This document shows positions 46,301-49,680 of a stretch of 64,000 bases of DNA, piece by piece. Below the pieces are notes generated by a model. The model did no database searches and was not told the DNA's origin. It was given only the letters and a program-made list of their open reading frames with translations. Source of the DNA: Macrosoma leucophasiata (lineage: Eukaryota > Arthropoda > Insecta > Lepidoptera > Hedylidae); contig JAWQUS010000030.1 of the NCBI GenBank assembly GCA_036365455.1, forward strand, positions 1,674,001-1,738,000, in the 5' to 3' direction. How positions within the stretch are numbered: position 1 is the stretch's first letter; every line of letters begins with the position of its first letter. Made by a program: the position numbers and the translations under genes.

Positions 46301-48536
46301 TTTTTTTTTATAAAAGTTAATTTGTTTTCAATAAATGGCGGATCATTTTGTAAATGGATAGGCTATATTTTATTATGATAGAACCCGAAGCAGGGGCGAG
46401 CCGCTAGTATGCTATATAAAGATTGTCTGTGGAAGTTAAACGGCTAGTTCATAACTAAAGTTATAGCTCATAAAGAAGATCATGAAAAGTTTTCCAAGCA
46501 AAAATTTTATTCAAGACAATATCAATTACATATGCCTTGGACAGTTTATTGAAGTTAATTAATGGAGTTATGAAACTAAAAATTATAACAGAGTTAAATT
46601 CAATCTTAATTCTATGAGAAACTTTAGTAGCAAAAGTTCGAATTGCTAATCGTTCCAATTACTCAGACGTGGTACGTTTAGTTTTAAATGTTTTGATATA
46701 GCTCAAGATTCTCATTTAATTTTAGTTTCAAACGTACCAGTTCGAATGAAATCAGAAGTAAAACCATTGAAAGCGTTAACACTGGATAATTATTTAATAT
46801 AGTTCGAGGGCGTAGGCACCACCGCATTACCTAATCTATCTGCGGCCTAATGGTAGTGTTCAGCACTATCGTGTTCCGGTTGGATGGTAATGTTTGGCCC
46901 CGTTATAACACACAGACATAACAACTAAGGTTTCAGGGGTGACATGGCAACACATCTGCATTTTGACCTCTGGTCTTTGTGTAAGTGTCTATAGGCTGCT
47001 GCAGTCATCACTTAACATCAATGTGAGCTGCATGCTTGTTTGCCACCTCCTTCACTCACCTTCCTTCTTTTCATAAAAAAAGCAATCAACTTTTTAATTT
47101 ATATTTTATTTTAAAGAAAAATGGAAAGAATTTGACTTCAGGCGAGACTCGAACTCGCGGCCTACTGGGAATCTAGTCCAGCCGCTCTTCCAATTGAGCT
47201 ACTGAAGTCCTCCCCGATTTGTCAAATCTTTCCTTCACATTTATTGCCTTGCTTTATGGTAGCAGCAGCGCCATCTATTGCCAACTATGCTAGTTAGGCT
47301 ACCGATATAATAGACTTTGCAGTTTATTGAATATCGTAAAGAAGTTGCTTTTACCCTTAATAATTGTTTTATATTATTTCGCATTAAGACATGCTTGTGA
47401 AATATATTTTATTTTAAAGAAAAATGGAAAGAAAAATTTTACGTCAGGCGAGACTCGAACTCGCGGCCTACTGGGAATCTAGTCCAGCCGCTCTTCTAAT
47501 TGAGCTACTGAAGTCCTGCCCGATTTGTCAAATCTTTCCTTCACATTTATTGCATTGCTTTATGTTAGCAGCAGCGCCATCTATTGCCAACTATGCTAGT
47601 TAGGCAACCGATATAATAGACTTTGCAGTTTATTGAATATCGTAAAGAAGTCGCTTTTACCCTTAATAATTGTTTTATATTATTTCGCATTAACACTTGC
47701 TTGTGAAATATATTTTTCTCGCGGCGAGCCGGTGGGACGAGTAGAAACACGAAACCATAGGCGATGACGGTAGACTGACAGAACGATACAGCCGATTCTA
47801 CCTCCCGTCTCGCCGCGCGCACTACAGCGATTCTGGTCAAACTGTAGTGATTTGCGGGTGTTATATTCTATCACGATATTAAGCTGTTGATGGGTATTTG
47901 CGTATGTGTTTATATGCAAATATTTATATGCCATGGACGTTCACATTATCTTTATTCTATGTAATAATATTTGTATTAAATGTAAGGTTTTGATAAAAGA
48001 GCAACACGCTGAGTTTGTTGGGTAGCGGAGTTCTTCTCAGTAGTGCCTGCACTTGGAACTCTGCTAAGTGAATGACTATGATTATGACGAACAGATTTTT
48101 CTTTTTCTTATATGAAGGAATTGAAAAATTTGATGATTCACGTATCGGTTAAATATTATTATTAAATTGGTATTTATTAATACCTATTGGATTATTATTA
48201 TAAGTCATTCTCTCTTGGTAGCTTATAACCCGACAATGCAAAAGTGACTTGTAGACCAATTTGAAATAAATGATTTGAATTTTGAATGTTTGAGTGTCCT
48301 AGAAACTAATTTGAACCTCCTGTTTTCAGACTTCAGGGTGGGCACCGGGCGTTTGCGACCCTCACCACTGCGGCAACAACTTCTGTCCAGGCGTCAACTT
48401 CCAGCAGTGCAAAGTGGAGTCGTCTATTACGCCTTTCGCTGTGTCTGTTCATTTTGGACCGCCGACCTTGAAGAGAAATCCTGAGGAGAACATTGGTGCC
48501 TGTTTACGATATACCCAAGTTGCGTGCAATTCGTGA
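13204..48536 (+). CDS. CUB-domain secreted protein gene, 8 exons, 5'-incomplete
   Basis: Eight exons (13204-13383, 26065-26225, 31664-31766, 32746-32934, 35279-35455, 36954-37081, 41139-41384, 48330-48536) join in one uninterrupted frame with compatible phases (1,0,1,1,1,0,0) and GT/AG junctions, giving 462 residues and a TGA. Residues 1-60 hold a cysteine cluster ending GVCC. A CUB domain starts at VTCGG (about 62) and runs to about 200. A second CUB-like region starts at NCLQYF and contains FNYAV and FCSVRYAPC. An acidic linker (271-312) and a Trp-rich stretch (314-343) interrupt it, and it resumes at CRDRLTIPC to end in CLRYTQVAC. This cysteine order matches a known insect family of uncharacterised secreted CUB proteins, probably extracellular and protein-binding; the biochemical role is unknown. 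The first exon begins in mid-protein, so a signal-peptide exon is missing. Exon junctions are inferred from frame and splice motifs, not from transcripts. Confidence 0.85.
13544..13830 (+). mobile_element. SINE-A, full length
   Basis: actggtggtagagctccagta to the poly(A); cctatc occurs both upstream (13531) and after the A-run. Confidence 0.9.
14078..14262 (+). mobile_element. SINE-C 3' fragment
   Basis: ttctggaagtttcccagtac to ggggattacaggtgtgaggt; the tRNA head is missing. Confidence 0.8.
14263..15095. repeat. Intronic interval with imperfect direct repeat
   Basis: A ~65-bp block (about 14526-14592: tttagtgggtgttttacact) recurs at about 14889-14953 (tttagtggatgttttacact). A SINE-B scrap lies at about 14670-14715. 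Nothing else was recognised. Confidence 0.5.
15329..15984. mobile_element. Palindromic tRNA-bearing retroposon (copy 2)
   Basis: Flanked by atttctatattatttt (15313-15328) and atttctttattatttt (15985-16000), 15 of 16 identical. Order: minus tRNA-like (15359-15434), minus tRNA-like (15649-15724, 290 bp on), short turn, plus tRNA-like (15830-15905), then the cacaagcatgtgttaatgcg end. Confidence 0.85.
15830..15905 (+). tRNA. Repeat-borne tRNA-like sequence
   Basis: All stems except the anticodon arm pair fully, with T loop ttcgagt. Five T follow within 8 bp. Interpretation as for the copy at 7503. Confidence 0.4.
16398..16690. mobile_element. MITE-G (gagcaacacgggccaccgg inverted repeats)
   Basis: Left tagagcaacatgggccaccg and right cggtggcccgtgttgctct are reverse complements. 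Internal motif ctattactacgaaactcaca. Other copies at 27521 and 34555. Confidence 0.8.
16880..17000. repeat. CTCGAG-rich cluster, left
   Basis: Five CTCGAG sites in about 85 bp, preceded by ctagggtttct. The inverted counterpart is at 18065-18165. Confidence 0.6.
17001..17417. other. Unassigned intron interval
   Basis: AT-rich; nothing recognised. Confidence 0.4.
17418..18035 (+). mobile_element. MITE-T1, full length
   Basis: agggttccgtagtaaacaag, (tctg)n, then cacgccgacaaagtggtaga, ending in aactacagaaccctagactg and cttgaccggtttt. Non-coding. Confidence 0.85.
18065..18165. repeat. CTCGAG-rich cluster, right (inverted)
   Basis: Three CTCGAG and several near-matches, ending gagaaaccagaaaccctaac, the reverse of the left cluster's start. 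Confidence 0.6.
18166..18590. other. Unassigned intron interval
   Basis: A 71-codon open frame (18289-18504) has no recognisable protein features. Confidence 0.4.
18600..19005 (+). mobile_element. MITE-T2, truncated copies
   Basis: tagggttccataccttaaaa then aaccggccaagtgcgagtcg, a junction of two T2 ends. The internal part resembles 24900-25100 in reverse. Confidence 0.65.
19070..19172 (-). mobile_element. RTE-like LINE 3' fragment
   Basis: gtatgtatcttcacgccagg to tcctgacaaacctctcgtgc, reverse of the tail at 20500-20590. Confidence 0.8.
19206..19277. mobile_element. MITE-T2 terminal fragment
   Basis: gaggccaggtgtgagacgga and cacggggttctgcacc are mutated T2 end sequences. The insertion target of the next element is here. 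Confidence 0.5.
19290..19806. mobile_element. Palindromic tRNA-bearing retroposon (copy 3, diverged)
   Basis: Flanked by exact aaatttcctgtt at 19278-19289 and 19807-19818. The left arm has ggaaagaaaaatttacttcg with degenerate tRNA-like sequence. The right arm (19706-19775) has aaagcggctgg, ggttcgattcttgcccgaag, then aaatttttctttccg. A SINE-A (19418-19703) occupies the centre. Confidence 0.7.
19418..19703 (+). mobile_element. SINE-A, full length, nested
   Basis: actggtggtagagctccagtg to the poly(A), inside the diverged tRNA-bearing palindrome. Confidence 0.9.
19883..20595 (+). mobile_element. RTE-like LINE, 5'-truncated, C-terminal ORF
   Basis: Flanked by exact 13-bp atcttagttgtag at 19870-19882 and 20596-20608. 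Encodes EQVDEIVYLGCAFSKDGRW, LLYGSESWVCRKEHESKL, EMRSLRKICGVSLTDRVRNE, MLRWFGHIERM and GRPRLTYHDQIGRVL, the usual C-terminus of this lepidopteran LINE, ending in (cata)n. A 30-bp perfect palindrome (20024-20053) breaks the frame. Confidence 0.85.
20609..20938. other. Unassigned intron interval
   Basis: Contains a scrap similar to 19182-19235 (ttctgcttg(t/c)aaacattgtaa, gcggccaggt), probably T2-derived. Confidence 0.4.
20939..21092 (-). mobile_element. SINE-A fragment with inverted continuation
   Basis: The minus-strand 3' half runs to ccaaggtcaaaatgcaatgc. It is then followed by a plus-strand 3' scrap (acatcacttaacatatacgt). Confidence 0.65.
21108..21388 (+). mobile_element. SINE-A
   Basis: ggtggtagagctccagggatg to ccattacattaaaaaaa. 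Confidence 0.85.
21389..21734. other. Unassigned intron interval
   Basis: Nothing recognised; tagtatac motifs lie near 21540-21560. Confidence 0.4.
21735..22045. mobile_element. GC-rich MITE, cacattgagcccgccggg ends
   Basis: Left cacattgagcccgccgggtc and right ggcccgtcgagctcagtgtg are imperfect inverted repeats. The interior repeats gccgacat/gccgcc motifs in both orientations. Confidence 0.6.
22048..22645 (+). mobile_element. MITE-T1
   Basis: acggttccgtagtaaacaag to gcgtggcccgacacgcactt and gaccgttttt. Confidence 0.85.
22648..22745 (-). mobile_element. SINE-A 3' fragment
   Basis: tgtaatggaagtggcaatca to agaccaagatcaaaat. Confidence 0.75.
22795..23375 (+). mobile_element. MITE-T1 with internal hairpin
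   Basis: T1 internal sequence from the (tctg)n onward to the cgtggccctacattcacttg and accgattttt end. A 34-bp-arm hairpin lies at 22941-23014. Confidence 0.75.
23376..23951. repeat. Unassigned interval with perfect 26-bp-arm hairpin
   Basis: Arms 23759-23784 and 23793-23818 with an 8-nt loop. One arm continues into a tatgtatgtatcttc scrap of the RTE-like tail. No exon recognised. Confidence 0.6.
23952..24190 (+). mobile_element. SINE-A, 5'-truncated
   Basis: Starts at attacctaatatacttgccg; intact to the poly(A). Confidence 0.85.
24191..24647. other. Unassigned interval with SINE scrap
   Basis: A 50-bp SINE 5' scrap (ttggtggtagagttcatagg) lies at about 24529-24578. Nothing else recognised. 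Confidence 0.4.
24648..25276 (-). mobile_element. MITE-T2, full length
   Basis: Left agggttccgtaccttaaaag, (tctg)n and aactagaccgattgagttga; right acggaaccctcaccacgcga and cgaactcgcacttgtccggt. Confidence 0.85.
25278..25466 (-). mobile_element. SINE-B, 5'-truncated
   Basis: tgtagtcaaggtggcaaaca to taatcggaacacgataac, with the gagacctaagttatt signature of subfamily B. Confidence 0.75.
25653..25937 (-). mobile_element. SINE-A, full length
   Basis: T-run to gagctctaccaccagt; ends 128 bp before CUB exon 2. Confidence 0.9.
26065..26225 (+). CDS. CUB gene exon: start of first CUB domain
   Basis: The acceptor is tttatcag and the donor gtgagt. With the last base of the previous exon the first codon becomes Phe, giving CCVF-EVTCGG across the junction. 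The exon encodes 53 whole residues containing VTCGGT, YFMSPGFPELW and MQLRIDFVHFTI, the typical first strands of a CUB fold. Confidence 0.9.
26226..26651. other. Unassigned intron interval
   Basis: A SINE-C scrap (agctactgaggcagttaaaa) lies at 26303-26322; nothing else. Confidence 0.4.
26866..27146 (-). mobile_element. SINE-C, nested in hAT
   Basis: gtaacttcacgcctgtaatac to gctactgaggcagtt, with box B antisense gggaatcgaaccc. Confidence 0.85.
27166..27478 (-). mobile_element. 5S rRNA-derived SINE, 5'-truncated
   Basis: taatggcaaccgttgaaacg to cccgaccgccctcgtatcgc; stops inside the 5S-like part. Confidence 0.8.
27521..27810 (-). mobile_element. MITE-G
   Basis: tagagcaaccatattagcca to ggccggtggtccgtgttgct, with gtgagtttcgtagtaataga inside. 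Confidence 0.7.
27830..28640. other. Remaining hAT interior, possible LTR-like promoter
   Basis: Around 27940-28170 there is a TATA-like tttataaaggc, then cattcagtcacagtcacaca and a later cagttatgctgcc, laid out like an LTR U3/R. No second LTR, primer site or gag/pol was seen. Speculative. Confidence 0.2.
29111..29221. other. Unassigned short interval
   Basis: Contains a T-run and ttttgaagacgtttaaaagc; nothing recognised. Confidence 0.3.
29222..29612. mobile_element. MITE-F, foldback with ~65-bp inverted ends
   Basis: Left cgtccactgctggacaaagc and right gctttgtccagctgtggacg lie within inverted arms of about 65 bp. An inner pair (ggcggtcgtaat / attacgatcgcc) also inverts. Partial copies at 53500 and 55262. 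Confidence 0.8.
29889..30172 (-). mobile_element. SINE-A, full length
   Basis: tttatgtaatggaagtggca to gagctctaccaccagt. Confidence 0.9.
30173..30475. other. Unassigned intron interval
   Basis: Nothing recognised. Confidence 0.4.
30476..30810 (-). mobile_element. 5S rRNA-derived SINE
   Basis: aatggcaacccattatacat to ggggccatgtgcgcttc. The box C region is partly lost (cggtcacccatcagtcag). Confidence 0.8.
30811..31382. other. Unassigned intron interval
   Basis: Contains aaaatctcaataaaataaaagg with C/T-rich DNA upstream. This could be a solo LTR remnant but no terminal features could be fixed. Confidence 0.25.
31383..31620 (+). mobile_element. SINE-B
   Basis: acggtagagttccaatgtaa to gccaccttgtaacataaaaa, with an internal deletion. 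Ends 43 bp before CUB exon 3. Confidence 0.75.
31664..31766 (+). CDS. CUB gene exon: central CUB strands
   Basis: The acceptor is ttgtttcag and the donor gtaagata. It encodes 34 residues plus one base, including GECDEDVMILGEGP and FTACGQNHGQH, which match the acidic/Cys centre of CUB domains. A SINE-B copy ends 43 bp before it and a 5S-derived SINE starts 17 bp after it, so the exon sits in a gap of about 160 bp between two mobile elements. Confidence 0.9.
31784..32140 (-). mobile_element. 5S rRNA-derived SINE, near full length
   Basis: aataatggtaatccttgata to ctacaccagccgccatgcgc. Begins 17 bp after the exon 3 donor. Confidence 0.85.
32141..32489. other. Unassigned intron interval
   Basis: Nothing recognised. 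Confidence 0.4.
32490..32558 (-). mobile_element. SINE-C fragment
   Basis: ggcccatgtaacaggtggcg to ccgaggtactagga. Confidence 0.7.
32746..32934 (+). CDS. CUB gene exon: end of first CUB domain
   Basis: The acceptor is ccttgttccag and the donor gtaaaa. The first codon is completed from the previous exon (Ile). It encodes IYYTLSS, a linker, SIRMRGTDMPRLWLLRF and then NCLQYFTENN, which begins the second CUB-like half. A degenerate duplicate of this exon lies about 0.8 kb downstream. Confidence 0.9.
32977..33288 (-). mobile_element. SINE-C, full length
   Basis: cgtaacttcacgcctgtaat to ctaggctactgaggcagtg. Starts 42 bp after the exon 4 donor. Confidence 0.9.
33292..33532 (-). mobile_element. SINE-A with internal deletions
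   Basis: aaatgtaatgtaagtggtaa to gagctctaccgccagt. Placed directly after the SINE-C. Confidence 0.85.
33577..33793 (+). pseudogene. Degenerate duplicate of CUB exon 4
   Basis: Codons at 33706-33793 read MRGNDMPRLWQLRVSQMP and then SAPRNC, matching exon 4's MRGTDMPRLWLLRFAQMP and SAPHNC (19 of 27 residues over the block). The following gtaaaatggt intron start is also shared. A second partial copy (TIRMTIKEMPKLWLHVRQ) lies at 33584-33640. The NCLQYFTENN-coding stretch is deleted before the donor, so inclusion would remove conserved residues. It is a decayed exon duplicate rather than an active alternative exon. Confidence 0.65.
33794..34554. other. Unassigned intron interval
   Basis: No exon or repeat recognised. 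The first ~30 bp still resemble the intron start after exon 4. Confidence 0.4.
34555..34796. mobile_element. MITE-G, degenerate
   Basis: agagcaacgcggcccactgg to cctctccggtgttgctct, with ctattactacgaaactcaca inside. Confidence 0.75.
34868..34996 (+). mobile_element. SINE-C fragment
   Basis: gttaataagctcgccacctg to tgcttgaatgtatacatatg. Confidence 0.65.
35279..35455 (+). CDS. CUB gene exon: second CUB region, first part
   Basis: The acceptor is aaatctacag and the donor is gttagta after ATCG. It encodes GTIKTFNYAVNGRHLARHEY, CVRRN, FCSVRYAPC and SFRIEPSGDPN, all family landmarks. The last five bases and the donor are also the first bases of a 72-bp tandem array, so three more donor-like copies follow in the intron. 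Confidence 0.9.
35451..35738. repeat. 72-bp x4 minisatellite seeded on exon 5 splice donor
   Basis: Four units begin at 35451, 35523, 35595 and 35667, exactly 72 bp apart. Each starts gat(c/t)ggttagtatac, so each carries the donor context of exon 5. Each also contains a segment (first copy 35482-35513) that aligns to exon 5 at 35292-35323 with 23 of 32 identities, eight of nine differences being transitions. Confidence 0.9.
35739..36077. repeat. Intron interval with another exon 5 end-like copy
   Basis: At 36027-36055 atatatccgttgatccgatt plus tgttagtaaaat resembles the exon 5 end/donor (gtacccgttgatccaccgat, then cggttagtatac). A block at 35860-35935 (caaatcgcatatgtctta) resembles 40740-40790. 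Confidence 0.5.
36078..36359 (-). mobile_element. SINE-A, full length
   Basis: tttttatgttatggaagtgg to gtcactggagctttaacaccagt (read without the middle gap). Confidence 0.85.
36459..36598 (-). mobile_element. SINE-B fragment
   Basis: gaatgcgttgccacttctaa to gcactaccgtttggaggctt. Confidence 0.6.
36628..36915 (+). mobile_element. SINE-A, full length
   Basis: actggtggtagagctccagtg to a poly(A) that ends 38 bp before CUB exon 6. Very close in sequence to the copy at 13544 (both have cctgatttacttg). Confidence 0.9.
36954..37081 (+). CDS. CUB gene exon: acidic linker
   Basis: The acceptor is gtacacatag and the donor gtaagc. It encodes DTMQMEELMPVNDVQNEEEG and then a Thr/Ala-rich stretch, with no cysteine. 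It is the weakest exon by homology but keeps the frame between exons 5 and 7. A SINE-A tail ends only 38 bp upstream, leaving a short, weak pyrimidine tract. Confidence 0.75.
37241..37338 (-). mobile_element. SINE-C 3' end
   Basis: cgtaacttcatgcctttaat to cgattcgacggttacgt. Confidence 0.75.
37468..38346 (+). mobile_element. RTE-like LINE 3' end, split by tRNA-bearing retroposon
   Basis: Flanked by exact 13-bp tactatacctaaa (37455-37467 and 38347-38359). The LINE part (ggtgtatcactcaccgatcg to gcgtgaagatacatacatac) matches 20205-20595, with small deletions. The retroposon sits at its extreme 5' end. Confidence 0.85.
37481..37961. mobile_element. Palindromic tRNA-bearing retroposon (copy 4)
   Basis: Flanked by exact 12-bp tagtggtgtatc at 37469-37480 and 37962-37973. 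Minus tRNA-like at 37516-37591. A second one starts exactly 306 bp on (37822), is cut at about 37868, and turns back immediately into an inverted end (ctgaagtcatatttttcttt, then cacaagcatgtgttaatgcg). Confidence 0.85.
38360..38977. other. Unassigned intron interval
   Basis: AT-rich; no exon or repeat recognised. Confidence 0.4.
38978..39256 (-). mobile_element. SINE-A, near full length
   Basis: tttttatgttttaaaagtgg to cactggagctctacca. Confidence 0.85.
39257..39640. other. Unassigned intron interval
   Basis: ccgcctcctttttgaagtcggttaa near 39561 is a common lepidopteran repeat end; nothing else. Confidence 0.35.
39641..39817 (-). mobile_element. SINE-A with internal deletion
   Basis: gcaggcagttcacattga joins directly to aggtcaaaatgcagatgc; truncated at tagcgataggtataata. 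Confidence 0.75.
39822..40090 (-). mobile_element. 5S rRNA-derived SINE, 5'-truncated
   Basis: aataatggcaacccattata to gccactagcggtcacccatc. Stops within the box C region. Confidence 0.85.
40091..40523. other. Unassigned intron interval
   Basis: Open frames of 60-75 codons without recognisable features. A MITE end-like ttattttcattgaaataaaactattttt scrap lies near 40455-40485 (foldback of 411-672). Confidence 0.35.
40524..40672 (-). mobile_element. SINE-D (tRNA-derived)
   Basis: On the minus strand the head reads gatccggttagtccagcgag (box A-like), then gggtcgccggttcgatcctc (box B), then gcaccgggacaaatatttgt. It ends in the gtacaacggcacccacgaca body. Confidence 0.8.
40690..40935. repeat. Unclassified dispersed repeat
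   Basis: cataatcgcatatgtctcat and ctccgcaacgccctaag recur, diverged, near 35860-35930. Ends were not defined. Confidence 0.4.
41139..41384 (+). CDS. CUB gene exon: Trp-rich segment and return to CUB
   Basis: The acceptor is ctcgtatatag and the donor gtaagt; 82 whole codons, phase 0 at both ends. The first third has nine Trp in about 31 residues (MWPSWMWGQRSWDQSRPW is part of it), followed by a Tyr/Gly stretch (YYGYGNYGLGLHGFG) and then CRDRLTIPC, where the CUB family pattern resumes. A small hAT MITE begins 24 bp after the donor. Confidence 0.85.
41408..41582. mobile_element. hAT MITE, 175 bp
   Basis: cagaggttcccaaactattt and ccactttgggaatcactg are hAT-type inverted ends. Flanks atatgaac (41400-41407) and atataaac (41583-41590) form an 8-bp target duplication with one mismatch. 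Lies 24 bp past the exon 7 donor. Confidence 0.85.
41605..42068 (+). mobile_element. RTE-like LINE 3' end, split by SINE-A
   Basis: tgacctaccattaccaaata to tcaaaagtct, then the SINE-A, then atgaagagaatgatgaatgt to gcgtgaagatacata. About 20 bp of LINE were lost at the insertion. Confidence 0.8.
41677..41955 (-). mobile_element. SINE-A, full length
   Basis: attttatgtaatggaagtgg to gagctctaccaccagt, inside the RTE fragment. Confidence 0.9.
42098..42610 (+). mobile_element. MITE-T1 fragment split by Helitron
   Basis: acaagaaaccttatagtttc and ctgttagtattaaagaaagc on the left; ttggtataaatatacatata and gtggcaataaagtggtaaaa on the right match T1 internal sequence. Confidence 0.7.
42195..42527 (+). 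mobile_element. Helitron, non-autonomous, complete
   Basis: TCTATACAAATAAATAAAAT to gtcgcaggcacagctag between A (42194) and T (42528). Same family as 8023-8589 but with a single copy of the internal unit. Confidence 0.9.
42790..43264. mobile_element. Palindromic tRNA-bearing retroposon (copy 5)
   Basis: Exact 15-bp flank atattttatttttgt at 42775-42789 and 43265-43279. Opposite orientation to the others: the cgcattaacacatgcttgtg end is on the left. Minus tRNA-like 42862-42937 and plus tRNA-like 43157-43232, turning in the spacer. Confidence 0.8.
43157..43232 (+). tRNA. Repeat-borne tRNA-like sequence
   Basis: Best-preserved plus-strand copy: intact acceptor, D and T stems, T loop ttcgagt, and five T within 9 bp downstream. 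The anticodon arm has the same A-C mismatch as the other copies. Confidence 0.4.
43265..43577. other. Unassigned intron interval
   Basis: A block around 43435-43530 (attcgtcgccacaaacttcg, aacaaacagcggacaataga) recurs at about 44765-44850, an unclassified direct repeat. Confidence 0.4.
43578..43860 (-). mobile_element. Helitron-like remnant
   Basis: atgcccgcgactttgtccgc at one end and tcttaggaggtgaattttga inside are typical of degenerate lepidopteran Helitrons; the ends are not intact. Confidence 0.45.
43918..44045 (-). mobile_element. SINE-B fragment
   Basis: aactagaggtcaaaatgtaa to tatcatttggcggcagatag. Confidence 0.7.
44060..44312 (-). mobile_element. Helitron-like element, type B
   Basis: ctagctgatccggcaaactt on the left (its 3' end, CTAG) to gcaattgatttttatatata on the right. 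Same family as 56702-56944. Confidence 0.7.
44313..44637 (-). mobile_element. Helitron, type A, minus strand
   Basis: Its 5' TCTATACAAATAAATAAAAT lies at the right, next to a host A. Its 3' end at 44313 reads caagtag instead of cagctag. It abuts the type B element head to tail. Confidence 0.75.
44638..44927. other. Unassigned intron interval
   Basis: Carries the second copy of the aacaaacagcggacaataga block noted at 43435-43530. Confidence 0.35.
44928..45212 (+). mobile_element. SINE-A, full length
   Basis: actggtggtagagctccagtg to the poly(A). gtatttt precedes it and follows the tail, a 7-bp target duplication. Confidence 0.9.
45454..45552 (-). mobile_element. SINE-D 3' fragment
   Basis: aatgcgcttacactcacaac to gttgtacacacactagacat. 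Confidence 0.65.
45708..45912 (-). mobile_element. SINE-D, full length
   Basis: aaatgcgctaacactcacag to caccgctggactaacctggt, with antisense box B gaggatcgaacccgcgg. Confidence 0.85.
45952..46407 (+). mobile_element. Helitron-like element, type D
   Basis: Starts tatataaaaatcaatgccac and ends gcaggggcgagccgctag followed by T. Internal actcaagaacgggctcacct and acaaaatcggtagagcggtt are the usual degenerate Helitron blocks; a (gaa)n run sits inside. Confidence 0.65.
46408..46802. other. Unassigned intron interval
   Basis: Nothing recognised. Confidence 0.4.
46803..47082 (+). mobile_element. SINE-B
   Basis: agttcgagggcgtaggcacc to gccacctccttcactcacct and a short A-run. Good example of the B signature ccggttggatggtaatgttt. 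Confidence 0.8.
47095..47716 (-). mobile_element. tRNA-bearing repeat, tandem dimer without inverted arm
   Basis: Two minus tRNA-like copies (47134-47209, 47440-47515), again exactly 306 bp apart, and a second spacer ending gcttgtgaaatatattttt. No inverted arm and no clear flanking duplication, so probably truncated. Confidence 0.75.
47717..48329. other. Unassigned intron interval before terminal exon
   Basis: A GC-rich start (ctcgcggcgagccggtggga ... cccgtctcgccgcgcgc) may be a small inverted-repeat remnant; nothing else. Confidence 0.35.
48330..48536 (+). CDS. CUB gene terminal exon
   Basis: The acceptor is tgttttcag and the stop is TGA at 48534-48536. It encodes 68 residues with GVCDPHHCGNNFC, QQCKVESSITPFAVSVHF and the C-terminal CLRYTQVACNS, the usual last strand and cysteine pair of the family. 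Confidence 0.9.
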   Translation, partial: TSGWAPGVCDPHHCGNNFCPGVNFQQCKVESSITPFAVSVHFGPPTLKRNPEENIGACLRYTQVACNS

Positions 48537-48658
48537 TGCAATTACAAACCAATAAGAAATATTGCATATCGAGCTTAGGAAGGAGAATTCGGCTTATTTC
48601 GGGTTTGTAGAGCGTCATCTCTTTCGCACATTACCCATGTGGTTTGGTGTTATTTTGG

Positions 48659-48723
48659 TTGGTCAAAACTTGATCAAAATGGTCGACAAACAATGTCGAC
48701 CATTTTGATCAAGTTTTGACCAA
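48659..48723. repeat. Perfect 30-bp-arm hairpin
   Basis: Arms 48659-48688 and 48694-48723 with a 5-nt loop (aacaa). Weaker complementarity continues outward for about 20 bp. Confidence 0.85.
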
Positions 48724-48770
48724 TACCGAACTACGTGCTTACGTAGGCAGTGTGCAGCAGAGATAACGCT

Positions 48771-49089
48771 CAGGTTCGGATTTGATACGTTGGCTGCCCT
48801 AGGCCTATGAAAGATTGCCCCCTGTGCTGTAAAGCATAAAAAAATTGATAAACTCTCTATAGTACTTAAATTAAAATAAAAAAAACGATATTCAGTAACT
48901 GAATTAATTAATTCTTCTAATAATCGTAATTGCCATACATGATTTTTTTTTCGCGAGATGCTATATGGACACTTTTTTTAGACGCGCATACGTGCGTAGG
49001 CAACTGCTTTTGCTACCAAATTTTGCCGCCCCCTAAATTTTGCCGCTCTAGGCCCGGGCCTACTCGGCCTATAGGGAAATCCGCCCCTG
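48771..49089. mobile_element. hAT MITE, 319 bp
   Basis: Exact 8-bp duplication ataacgct at 48763-48770 and 49090-49097. Ends caggttcggattt and aaatccgcccctg are inverted repeats with two mismatches. Lies in the presumed 3' UTR. Confidence 0.9.
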
Positions 49090-49390
49090 ATAACGCTCTA
49101 CGAATTCGAAACTAGCCGATTGTCTCTTTCGTAGGTTCGATGTGCTATGTTTCCTTATTGGTACCGACTGTGTGTTGGTTAAACATGGACATTTAAAACA
49201 ACGACTTTGGATTGTAAAGGACAATTTTCTGGACGAATAATTATAAATATTGTTACAAGTGTAATCTGATGCTAGAATTGTTCTGTGGAATTTAACTACT
49301 GCTGCTTTAACTAATTTCGTATGTGAAAGTGTAAATAAAAACCGTTGAAATATTGAGATCAAGCTTACAAGCCGTATTCAATCTGTTAAG

Positions 49391-49680
49391 TATTTTTTTT
49401 TTTTATGTAATTGAAGTGGCAAACAAGCATGCAGTTCACATTGATGTTAAGTGATGACTGCAGCCTAGACACCCACACAAAGACCAAGGTCAAAATGCAA
49501 ATGCGTTACCACTCCTGAGGCCTAAGGTGTTATGCCTCTGTGCCGGAAATTACAGGGCCGTACATTACCACCTGACCGGAACACGAAAGTGCTGAACACT
49601 ACCATTTAGCGGCAAGTAAATCAGGTAATGCGGTGGTGCCTACGCCCGCGAGCTCCATCACTGGAGCTCTACCACCAGTA
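49391..49680 (-). mobile_element. SINE-A, full length
   Basis: T-run, atgtaattgaagtggcaaac to gagctctaccaccagt. Confidence 0.9.
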
